From contig JAPOZE010000263.1 of assembly GCA_026706225.1 (NCBI GenBank), positions 1 to 7,182 on the forward strand: a stretch of 7,182 bases of DNA, in the 5' to 3' direction. Of the stretch, positions 1-5,016 are shown one piece after another. The stretch comes from Acidobacteriota bacterium. Lineage in GTDB: Bacteria > Acidobacteriota > Terriglobia > Versatilivoradales > Versatilivoraceae. Each line of letters opens with the position of its first letter. The stretch's first letter is position 1. The translations under genes and the position numbers were made by a program. The notes under the pieces are model-generated. The model worked only from the letters and a program-made list of their open reading frames with translations, did not search any database and was not told the DNA's origin.

Positions 1-1
1 G

Positions 2-334
2 ATCATGGATTCACCCGGTTTCGATACCCCCTCGGTATCCGGGTTGGTGTCCAGCGGCGCCAATGTCGTCTGTTTCACCACCGGGCGAGGGACACCCACC
101 GGCAATCCCATCGTCCCGGTCCTCAAGATAGCCACCAACAGCCGCATGTTTCAGCACCTGGAAGAAAACATGGATATCAATGCCGGCACGATCATCGATG
201 GGACCCAGACGCTGGACGAGGTTGGCCGGCACATTTTTGAAACGATCCTTGCCGTGGCCTCCGGCAAGCACGCCAAGGCCGAGATTGCCGGACACCGCGA
301 GTTCGCCCTCTGGCGCGCCGGTCCGATGTTGTGA
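2..334 (+). CDS. UxaA-family altronate/galactarate dehydratase, C-terminal part (5' end outside window)
   Basis: This is the last ~110 residues of a sugar-acid dehydratase of the altronate hydrolase (UxaA) / galactarate dehydratase (GarD) family. These enzymes remove water from hexonate or aldarate sugar acids to give 2-keto-3-deoxy acids in the cytoplasm. Seen in the sequence: the conserved block MDSPGFD followed by GLVSSGANVVCFTTGRG, then KIATN and the MDINAGTIIDGT motif. All are hallmarks of the large catalytic domain near the family's C terminus. The reading frame is open to the window edge (an Ile codon precedes the Met at 5), so that Met is internal and not a start. It ends in TGA at 332-334. 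It converges with the SirB1-like gene 123 bases away. The exact substrate (altronate, galactarate or another sugar acid) cannot be decided from this fragment; the family call is solid. Confidence 0.9.
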   Translation: MMDSPGFDTPSVSGLVSSGANVVCFTTGRGTPTGNPIVPVLKIATNSRMFQHLEENMDINAGTIIDGTQTLDEVGRHIFETILAVASGKHAKAEIAGHREFALWRAGPML

Positions 335-380
335 ATGAACCGGCGGTCATCCCCAAGCCTATCCCGACCGATTGACGATG

Positions 381-434
381 GCCAGGCACGTCCTGGCTGA
401 GTCGCCAGGACAGCGGGTGCACTTGCCCACCCGC
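381..434. other. Overlapping stem-loops between convergent genes (possible bidirectional terminator)
   Basis: Three inverted repeats crowd the 123-base gap between the dehydratase and SirB1-like stop codons. GCCAGG (381-386) can pair with CCTGGC (392-397). Alternatively GTCCTGGC (390-397) pairs perfectly over 8 bp with GCCAGGAC (404-411) around a 6-base loop. A third hairpin pairs GCGGGTG (413-419) with CACCCGC (428-434) around an 8-base loop. The first two share an arm and exclude each other. There is no run of T after any stem on either strand, so this is not a classical intrinsic terminator. The position between two convergent stop codons makes a termination or transcript-end stabilising role the simplest reading. 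Confidence 0.4.
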
Positions 435-457
435 CACCGCCCGTCGACCGCTTCCCT

Positions 458-1342
458 TCAGTTGCGAAGACCGATTTGGGTTGCAGCCACCTTCAGGTTC
501 TGCTTGACCTCCTGGACGTCCGAGGCCTGGGGCTTCATGGCCAGGTAGCGATTCCAGTCCCGTATGGCCGCGGAAAAATGTTGCAGCCGAAACGAGACGG
601 AGCCACGGTCCCGGATCTCCCCGGCTGCATCCGGAAAGATGAGAACAATCTTTTCGATCACGTTGAGGGCTCTCCTGAAATCCCGCTGGACCAGGTAAAT
701 CATCTTCAGATTGGCCAGGAGGCGCCCCAGAATCTGACGCTTGGTGACGCAATCCAGAAAGGAGCGCTGAAAGGAAGACTTCTCTCCATGCAGTCGCTTC
801 AGGCGCTGGCGGCACTCCGCTTCGGTGACGGTCTTTCCTCCGAAAAAGGGATCGATCAGCCACTCGCCGCCTGCCGCCACGCACTTCACCAGAAAATGGC
901 CGGGCAGGCCGACGCCACGAATGTCCAGTCCAAGCCGTCGCCCCACCTCCATGTAGATGATGGACAGGGTGATGGGAATTCCCGTGCGACGGTCCAGAAC
1001 CTCATTCAGGAAGCTGTTGCGGGGGTCATAGTAGACGTCGGAATTTCCGGAAAACCCTTCCTCGCGATACAAGGTCCGGTTGATGCCGTCCAGGCTGTCG
1101 ATGACATCCGGCTCCACGGAAAGGGAAAGCTGGCCCGCCGCTCGCTCGGCCAGCCGGTCCAGTCGCATCAGGTAGTTTGCCACGTCGAGATCGGGATACT
1201 CTTCCAAGGCAATTTGCAAAGCGGCGGCCGCCAGGTCCAACTTGACCTCGGGCTGAATCAGCAAGTTCTTCAGTCCTTCGGTTGCCGGTGTCGGTTGCAT
1301 GGGAAGCGTCCCCGCCCGCCGGTTGAAAATTCCGAAACTCAC
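458..1342 (-). CDS. SirB1-family protein: transglutaminase-like domain plus TPR region
   Basis: A 294-residue protein of the SirB1 family, a transglutaminase-like fold followed by tetratricopeptide-like helices. Family members are conserved cytoplasmic proteins without a settled biochemical role. Seen: an alpha-helical N-terminal part, then the family signature at about 104-153 (YYDPRNSFLNEVLDRRTGIP, a following SIIYMEVGRRLGL helix, then GVGLPGHFLVK), WLIDPFFGG at 161-169, and TPR-like helices at about 205-275. No signal peptide or membrane segment is seen. The longest start is a GTG (1342-1340) whose last two bases form the TGA of the SAM-hydrolase gene (GTGA overlap), implying translational coupling. 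An ATG at codon 15 (1300-1298) is an alternative and would give 280 residues. Neither start has a convincing Shine-Dalgarno sequence, so the start is uncertain, but the identity is not. It is the last gene of the minus-strand cluster. Confidence 0.88.
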   Translation of the reverse strand: MSFGIFNRRAGTLPMQPTPATEGLKNLLIQPEVKLDLAAAALQIALEEYPDLDVANYLMRLDRLAERAAGQLSLSVEPDVIDSLDGINRTLYREEGFSGNSDVYYDPRNSFLNEVLDRRTGIPITLSIIYMEVGRRLGLDIRGVGLPGHFLVKCVAAGGEWLIDPFFGGKTVTEAECRQRLKRLHGEKSSFQRSFLDCVTKRQILGRLLANLKMIYLVQRDFRRALNVIEKIVLIFPDAAGEIRDRGSVSFRLQHFSAAIRDWNRYLAMKPQASDVQEVKQNLKVAATQIGLRN

Positions 1343-2154
1343 CCGAAGCTCAATTCAAATGGGTCGTGGACGGCTGCCTGGAGGCGCTTGGCTGCCGATG
1401 CCTGGTTGCAGGATATCTCCAACAGACCAAGACTGCCCCAGATCACGAAGGGTTCGGGGCCCTCAACCTCGCGGTACGACCGACAGAGTCGGTGAATCCG
1501 GTGCACGCCGATGCTCAGAATGAACTGGCCCGCCTGCAGCCGCTCCCGGTAGCTCTCGGCCCGCAGATTGGTGATCAGGTTTCCGAACTTGTCCACACGC
1601 AGAACCGTCCCCGCCACACCGTCCCGCCCCGATTGCCGCACCTCCGGCAGGCGAAGAGCAACCCTGTTCTCGACCGGACTGCCGAATCGCTCGGGTTCAA
1701 CCCCCCGACTGAGCCAGGCCGCAACCGGAGCGAAGACATCCCGTCCGTGAAACGTCTGGCTGACCGGGTGGCGGAAGAAGCGCGTGGCCGTCAACTCCAG
1801 GCAGGCCAGCCGGGTGGAGCCCGCATAAATCCCGCTGAGCACGCCGTTGTCGGGACCCACGAAATAGGCCTGCTCGGTGGCGACCAGCAGCGGGCGCCTG
1901 CTGCTGCCGACTCCCGGGTCCACCACCACCACGTGTATGGCCCCCTTGGGGAAATAAGCGTGGCTGGACCCGATCACCAGGGCGGCTTCGGTGACATCAT
2001 GGGAACCGATGCCGTGGGTCAGGTCGACAATCCTGACGTCCGGGGCAATCGAGAGAATGACCGCCTTCATCATGCCGACATAGGGGTCCTCCACCCCGAA
2101 GTCGGTCGTCAGAGTGATGACAGGATTGCTCCCGATTGCGGGTCGCCACTCCAT
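1339..2154 (-). CDS. SAM hydroxide adenosyltransferase (DUF62 SAM hydrolase)
   Basis: A 271-residue member of the DUF62 family, relatives of bacterial fluorinases and chlorinases that instead use water to split S-adenosylmethionine into adenosine and methionine. Motifs seen in order: ITLTTDFG (residues 13-20), VDPGVGSSRRPLLVA (78-92), GPDNGVL (100-106), FHGRDVFAPVAAWL (135-148), VDKFGNLITNL (187-197) and GSLGLLEI (240-247). The Asp-Arg-His triad typical of the hydrolases is present as D79, R86 and H136 with near-family spacing, which favours hydrolysis over halogenation. The start is ATG at 2154-2152: an in-frame TAA lies five sense codons upstream, so no longer start exists. The candidate ribosome-binding site AGGGG sits only about three bases before it. 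The gene overlaps the SirB1-like gene by four bases and follows the M23 gene after a 121-base leader with potential secondary structure. The physiological purpose of this SAM hydrolysis is not established for the family. Confidence 0.92.
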   Translation of the reverse strand: MEWRPAIGSNPVITLTTDFGVEDPYVGMMKAVILSIAPDVRIVDLTHGIGSHDVTEAALVIGSSHAYFPKGAIHVVVVDPGVGSSRRPLLVATEQAYFVGPDNGVLSGIYAGSTRLACLELTATRFFRHPVSQTFHGRDVFAPVAAWLSRGVEPERFGSPVENRVALRLPEVRQSGRDGVAGTVLRVDKFGNLITNLRAESYRERLQAGQFILSIGVHRIHRLCRSYREVEGPEPFVIWGSLGLLEISCNQASAAKRLQAAVHDPFELSFG

Positions 2155-2275
2155 GGTCCCCTGTCCATTTTACAGGTGGGCGCCCTTGCCGTCCCTCGCC
2201 GATGGAGACCGGCAGCACGCCGCTCTTGTGGCTGAAACCGTCGCGCGGACAGGTGGGGGCGATCCCGGAACCCGA
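2155..2275 (-). promoter_or_regulatory. Potentially structured leader of the SAM-hydrolase gene
   Basis: This 121-base gap between the M23 stop and the SAM-hydrolase start can fold in two competing ways on the minus strand. The strand containing the ribosome-binding site, GGACAGG (2166-2160), can pair perfectly over 7 bp with CCTGTCC (2253-2247). Its ACAGG part can instead pair with a nearby CCTGT (2176-2172) around a 7-base loop. Between the two partners is a separate hairpin, TGCCG (2214-2210) with CGGCA (2191-2187), extended by four more pairs including one G-U after a single-base bulge. A 9-base direct repeat (ACAGGTGGG on the plus strand, 2172-2180 and 2249-2257) contains both alternative partners. 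It matches no riboswitch class I can recognise, and GC-rich DNA makes such pairing fairly easy by chance. Confidence 0.3.
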
Positions 2276-3169
2276 CTACGGTCCGGCATCGGGGTCGGAG
2301 GTCAATGTCGTGAGGTTGACTGGATTGACACGTGCGCCGTTGATCCGACAGGCCCAGTGCAGGTGGGGGCCGGTCACCCGACCGGTGGCGCCGACCTCCC
2401 CGATGATTTGGCCCTGCCTCACCTGGTCTCCCTGGCTGGCCCGCATCTTCGAACAGTGGGCGTAGACGGTATAGAGTCCCAGCCCGTGATCCAGAATGAT
2501 GGTCTTGCCGGCAAAAAACAGATCCTTGGCCATCACCACCCTGCCCGCATTGGCGGCCCGGATGGGAGTTCCGGTGGTGGCTCTCAGGTCGACTCCCGAG
2601 TGCGGGTTGCGAGGCTCCCCGTTGACGATTCTGCGTCTGCCGAATCCGCTGGCCCGCTTGCTCGACACCGGCCGGATAAAGGGCTCCGCCCACATCCTTC
2701 GAGCCGTGGCCGACTGCCAGATTTCGGTCAACTGCCGATGTTCCCGGGCAGCCCTCTCCGAGTCTCGCGCGTTTAGGGTGACGTACTTCTGCTGGACCCG
2801 TATCCGCTGGGTCGGAAATTTCTTGGGCAGAACCCTGAGGCTCTTCCGGATCGGCTTGGACCGGCCGTCCGACATCCAAACCGTTCCGGTCAAGGAATGG
2901 AGGCCCGGCTTGCTCTCCAGATCGACCCCGGCAAGAGCCTCCCAGCGTTTCCCGTCCCCAAGGGCGTAGAACCGCACCTGTTGTTCGATAAAGGAACACT
3001 CGACCCGACTGATCGGACTCCGGGCGTGCAATCGAACCTGCAGAAGGTCTCCCGGCACCAGAGCCTTGGAGGGAATTTCCACCAAGATCGGCGCTTCGGC
3101 CGATTGCCCCATTGGAATCCACCCGAGCAGGAGCACCAGGCCGGCGGTGATGGATCGCCATTTGTTCAG
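2276..3169 (-). CDS. Exported M23-family metallopeptidase (LytM-like), probable CTG start
   Basis: A 297-residue zinc endopeptidase of family M23, whose members cut peptide cross-links in peptidoglycan outside the cytoplasm. Numbering from the CTG: residues 1-24 form a signal peptide (charged NKWR, then the hydrophobic core AGLVLLLGWI, cleavage likely after QSA). Residues ~28-112 form a beta-rich N-terminal domain of the type found in M23 enzymes (note ALAGVDLESKPG). A charged linker helix follows at ~130-165, and the M23 domain spans ~170-287. The zinc and catalytic residues are all present: H190 and D194 in HSGVD, H238 in YAH, and H269/H271 in HLH. It should therefore be active. The ORF from GTG at 3136 would begin inside the hydrophobic core. 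CTG at 3169 lies 8 bases after a strong GGAGGAG (3184-3178), and an in-frame TGA at 3175 rules out longer starts. The gene lies 85 bases after the FmdB-type gene. Confidence 0.9.
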   Translation of the reverse strand: MNKWRSITAGLVLLLGWIPMGQSAEAPILVEIPSKALVPGDLLQVRLHARSPISRVECSFIEQQVRFYALGDGKRWEALAGVDLESKPGLHSLTGTVWMSDGRSKPIRKSLRVLPKKFPTQRIRVQQKYVTLNARDSERAAREHRQLTEIWQSATARRMWAEPFIRPVSSKRASGFGRRRIVNGEPRNPHSGVDLRATTGTPIRAANAGRVVMAKDLFFAGKTIILDHGLGLYTVYAHCSKMRASQGDQVRQGQIIGEVGATGRVTGPHLHWACRINGARVNPVNLTTLTSDPDAGP

Positions 3170-3177
3170 GGCTCACT

Positions 3178-3184
3178 CTCCTCC
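3178..3184 (-). promoter_or_regulatory. Strong Shine-Dalgarno site setting the M23 start
   Basis: GGAGGAG on the minus strand, a near-perfect match to the anti-SD of 16S rRNA, ends 8 bases before CTG at 3169-3167. Its distance to the next in-frame candidate, GTG at 3136, is about 41 bases, far too long. It could also serve an out-of-frame ATG at 3161, but that frame lacks any recognisable protein. It is the main evidence for the CTG start. Confidence 0.7.
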
Positions 3185-3254
3185 GGGTACACTTCCGAAC
3201 CGCGGTCGGACTGACTGCCTTGCCGACGTCTCGAGACTGTCCTATCGGCGCGGC

Positions 3255-3479
3255 TCAATTCATCTGCTGGCACATGCCCGGCCGTTCAGCGCCACAAGTC
3301 GTGCAACCGGCCGGCGCTTCCGAGCCCAGGGAGTTGCCTGCTCCGACCGCGAAGGCGGAGTAGCGTTTCTCCACCCGGGTACTCCCGCAGGAATCACAGG
3401 TCGTAGCACTGGACGTCCGGTAGACGATTTTCTCGAACTGACGACCGCAATCTCCACACTCGTATTCATAGATGGGCAC
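3255..3479 (-). CDS. FmdB-family zinc-ribbon protein
   Basis: A 74-residue protein of the FmdB family (putative regulatory zinc ribbon; the name comes from a gene near formamidase, and the molecular role is not firmly known). The N terminus MPIYEYECGDCG followed by FEKIV is the family signature. C8/C11 and C28/C31 form the zinc-ribbon pair of CxxC motifs. A second cysteine cluster in the tail (C59, C62, C70) is less typical of the core domain but common in members with a Gly/Ala/Ser-rich C-terminal extension. The start is GTG at 3479-3477 with GAGGA 8 bases upstream. It begins 34 bases after the 3' end of tRNA-Ser and precedes the M23 gene, so it probably shares a transcript with both. No membrane segment or signal peptide is seen. 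The family call is firm, the function open. Confidence 0.9.
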   Translation of the reverse strand: MPIYEYECGDCGRQFEKIVYRTSSATTCDSCGSTRVEKRYSAFAVGAGNSLGSEAPAGCTTCGAERPGMCQQMN

Positions 3480-3513
3480 GGTTGCTGTCCTCGCTCGTCA
3501 CGGCAGAAAGATG

Positions 3514-3603
3514 TGGCGGAGAGAGCGGGATTCGAACCCGCGTTAGAGTTTCCCCTAAACACGCTTTCCAAGCGTGCGCCTTCAGCCACTCGGCCATCTC
3601 TCC
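3514..3603 (-). tRNA. tRNA-Ser (anticodon GGA), CCA encoded
   Basis: A complete cloverleaf can be drawn on the minus strand: acceptor GGAGAGA with TCTCTCC, D-stem GCC/GGC, anticodon stem CACGC/GCGTG enclosing the loop TTGGAAA, an 18-base variable arm typical of a class II tRNA, and T-stem GCGGG/CCCGC with loop TTCGAAT. The anticodon GGA (3569-3567) reads serine codons UCC and UCU. Discriminator base G (3517) is followed by an encoded CCA (3516-3514), so the 3' end needs no post-transcriptional addition. The long variable arm and discriminator G both support serine identity. It is preceded by a good promoter and followed closely by the FmdB-type gene, with no terminator between, so the tRNA is probably processed from a longer transcript. 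Confidence 0.97.
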
Positions 3604-3620
3604 CCGTTCAATTGGGCCCG

Positions 3621-3649
3621 ATTGTAATGAAATCAGGGGGTGGCGTCCA
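3621..3649 (-). promoter_or_regulatory. Sigma70-like promoter of tRNA-Ser and probably the downstream cluster
   Basis: On the minus strand a -35 box TGGACG (3649-3644, 4 of 6 consensus) is separated by 17 bases from a -10 box TACAAT (3626-3621, 5 of 6). Transcription would begin near 3613-3615, about ten bases before the mature tRNA 5' end at 3603. The segment after the -10 box is CGGGCCC. Such a GC-rich discriminator is typical of stable-RNA promoters under stringent control; that regulatory point is inference. Confidence 0.6.
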
Positions 3650-3652
3650 GGG

Positions 3653-3671
3653 GGACTCCAACTCCGAGTCC
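3653..3671. other. Short stem-loop between the MOSC gene and the tRNA promoter
   Basis: GGACTC (3653-3658) pairs perfectly with GAGTCC (3666-3671) around a 7-base loop, just upstream of the tRNA promoter and about 70 bases after the MOSC stop codon. It lacks a following T-run on the minus strand, so it is at best a weak terminator for the MOSC transcript. The rest of the 138-base gap (3604-3741) holds the tRNA promoter and nothing else I can recognise. Confidence 0.3.
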
Positions 3672-3741
3672 GGCGCCGCCAAGGTGTCGCCGCGAAGCGT
3701 GGGCCGAAGCTTGAGTCCAGGCAGCCACGGTCCTGCATCCC

Positions 3742-4191
3742 TCACAGAATCCGGATGGGATCGCCCACCGAGATCGAGCCTCCCGATTCGACCCTCGCAA
3801 GCATACCGCGGCGTCCATCCAGCTCCCGCTGCAGACCGGCCCGGATCTCATCCATGCGGCTGCACGGCAGGCAGGGCTTGGTAATCCGCAGCCGCACCTC
3901 CGACCCGATCTGGAGGATGCTTCCGTTGTCGAGACCGGTCAGGGCGATTCCACGAGTGGTCAGGTTCTCCTTGACGTCACCGGTGCTCAGGTTCATGGCC
4001 TGCAGGGTCTCTTCTTCGATGAGGAGTATTTGGCGCTCGCTCCCCGCCCGCGCATGGCGATCTTCCTCCAAACCGAAATCCCGAATGACTCTGGCCGGAT
4101 TGACGGGCTGCATGGGCCGGCGCGACCCGGGAGACCTCTGGATGCTGACAATGATTCCCGCGGAGGAAGCCGTCTCAGACTCTTTGACCAT
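3742..4191 (-). CDS. MOSC-domain protein
   Basis: A 149-residue stand-alone MOSC domain, the sulfur-carrier fold named after molybdenum-cofactor sulfurase C-terminal regions. Family members are thought to carry or transfer sulfur, or to bind molybdenum cofactor, via a conserved cysteine. Seen: an N-terminal strand GIIVSIQRSPG (~12-22), GLEEDRH (40-46), QILLIEEETL (54-63), ENLTTRGI (75-82), LQIGSEVRLRITKPCLPC (93-110) with the expected cysteines C107 and C110, and a C-terminal GGSISVGDPI (137-146). The start chosen is ATG 4191-4189, where family similarity begins, preceded by a purine-rich GGTGGTGAG. The frame stays open to an ATG at 4347, but those 52 extra residues are Arg/Pro/Ser-rich and resemble nothing. 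Two in-frame GTG codons just upstream are also possible starts. No molybdoenzyme gene is nearby, so the client is unknown. Confidence 0.88.
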   Translation of the reverse strand: MVKESETASSAGIIVSIQRSPGSRRPMQPVNPARVIRDFGLEEDRHARAGSERQILLIEEETLQAMNLSTGDVKENLTTRGIALTGLDNGSILQIGSEVRLRITKPCLPCSRMDEIRAGLQRELDGRRGMLARVESGGSISVGDPIRIL

Positions 4192-4212
4192 TGCAGTTCT
4201 CACCACCTGAGG

Positions 4213-4240
4213 GGCCTTGGAATCGGGTCCGTTCCAGGCC
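4213..4240. other. Imperfect stem-loop upstream of the MOSC start
   Basis: GGCCT (4213-4217) and GGAA (4219-4222) pair with TTCC (4232-4235) and AGGCC (4236-4240), giving nine pairs with one bulged T and a 9-base loop. It lies 22-49 bases upstream of the MOSC ATG, in what would be its 5' untranslated region. No promoter for the minus strand stands out nearby. Function unknown, and chance is possible in GC-rich DNA. The remainder of the 210-base divergent gap (4192-4401) holds the Nudix promoter and no further gene. Confidence 0.25.
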
Positions 4241-4328
4241 GGACTTGTAGCCGGAATCTTCGACGCCGGTCGGATTTCCGTTGGCGCCCGGGCTTTCTCA
4301 CCGCCCCGCTCCCCGCGGCAACCTCGAG

Positions 4329-4357
4329 TTGACCGGCTTGCGGCCATTCATTAAGAT
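4329..4357 (+). promoter_or_regulatory. Sigma70-like promoter of the Nudix gene
   Basis: TTGACC (4329-4334, 5 of 6 consensus) is followed after exactly 17 bases by TAAGAT (4352-4357, 4 of 6). A start near 4364 would give a leader of about 38 bases before the ATG at 4402. This is the best plus-strand promoter-like pair in the divergent gap and points at the only plus-strand gene on this side. Confidence 0.55.
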
Positions 4358-4401
4358 GCTGGCCCCCATTCCGATTTCTCCCCGGCAACCTCTTTCAGCT
4401 T

Positions 4402-4974
4402 ATGGCGCGCACAGCGGTTCACATTGCCTCTCAACTGGCTTCCAGGGTCCCACACAAGCTTGCGGGCCGCCATTCCGGGCGGGCGGCAGTGCTGATGCCG
4501 ATCTGGGAAAATGAGGACGCCTTGTATTTCCTGCTGACCCTGCGGACCGAAACCGTGGAAACCCACAAGGGACAGATTTCCTTTCCGGGAGGGATGCGAG
4601 ACTCCGAGGAGGAGCCCCTGGTTCAGACAGCGCTGAGAGAAACACGAGAGGAAATCGGGCTGCCGGAATCGCAGATTCGGATCCTGGGGCAGTTCGACGA
4701 CTACCTGTCCTCCACCGACCTGATCGTCACTCCCTTTGTCGGCTGGGTCTCGCCACCGCTGGAGCTGAGCCCCAACCCTGAAGAGGTCGAAGAAATCCTG
4801 GAGGTTCCCTGGAGCCTCTTTCGCGACCCCGGCTCGTGCAGAACCGAAACCCTTCGGCGCCTGGGCCGGGACATCCTCGTCTACCACTACGATTTTCAAG
4901 GTCGAGACGTCTGGGGACTGACGGCCTGGATCATCCGCGATTTCCTGCATCTCATCGATGCATCCCCGCCTTGA
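4402..4974 (+). CDS. Nudix hydrolase, probable CoA pyrophosphatase (NUDT7/NUDT8/YeaB type)
   Basis: A 190-residue Nudix hydrolase that probably cleaves coenzyme A and its derivatives into 3',5'-ADP and (acyl-)phosphopantetheine, using a divalent metal. Seen: HKGQISFPGG (55-64), the extra motif that marks the CoA-pyrophosphatase subgroup, running directly into the Nudix box with ALRETREEIGL (77-87). The metal-binding glutamates are E80, E83 and E84, with E71 upstream. The downstream LGQFDDYLSSTDLIVTPFVGWV segment (95-116) is also typical of this subgroup. Length matches stand-alone bacterial members, and no signal peptide or transmembrane segment is seen. The ATG at 4402 is the only reasonable start, though its Shine-Dalgarno is weak. 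It is transcribed alone from its own promoter, divergent from MOSC and convergent with gpsA. Substrate assignment is by motif only. Confidence 0.9.
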   Translation: MARTAVHIASQLASRVPHKLAGRHSGRAAVLMPIWENEDALYFLLTLRTETVETHKGQISFPGGMRDSEEEPLVQTALRETREEIGLPESQIRILGQFDDYLSSTDLIVTPFVGWVSPPLELSPNPEEVEEILEVPWSLFRDPGSCRTETLRRLGRDILVYHYDFQGRDVWGLTAWIIRDFLHLIDASPP

Positions 4975-5016
4975 AGTTGACGCTGAATCGGCCCGGTCCT
5001 GACTCAGCGGCCGCCC

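Noticed and set aside
476..2235. Long plus-strand open frames opposite the SirB1-like and SAM-hydrolase genes (476-1495 and 1366-2235).
   Set aside because: They are antisense shadows of two well-supported minus-strand genes, show no family motifs, and are expected in GC-rich coding DNA.
2109..3176. A 355-codon minus-strand frame overlapping the M23 gene and using the same Shine-Dalgarno site (GTG 3176 or ATG 3161).
   Set aside because: Its translation is Gly/Arg/Pro-rich with no recognisable domain, while the overlapping frame carries an intact M23 domain and signal peptide.
3228..3237. Palindrome GTCTCGAGAC between the FmdB-type and M23 genes as an operator.
   Set aside because: A single 10-base palindrome with no second copy and no regulator gene in view; easily due to chance.
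3514..3603. tRNA-Ser as an integration site for a mobile element.
   Set aside because: No integrase gene and no repeated copy of the tRNA 3' end is seen in the window.
4981..5009. Inverted repeat CGCTGA / TCAGCG between the convergent Nudix and gpsA stops as a terminator.
   Set aside because: Only 6 bp with a 17-base loop and no T-run on either side; too weak to call.
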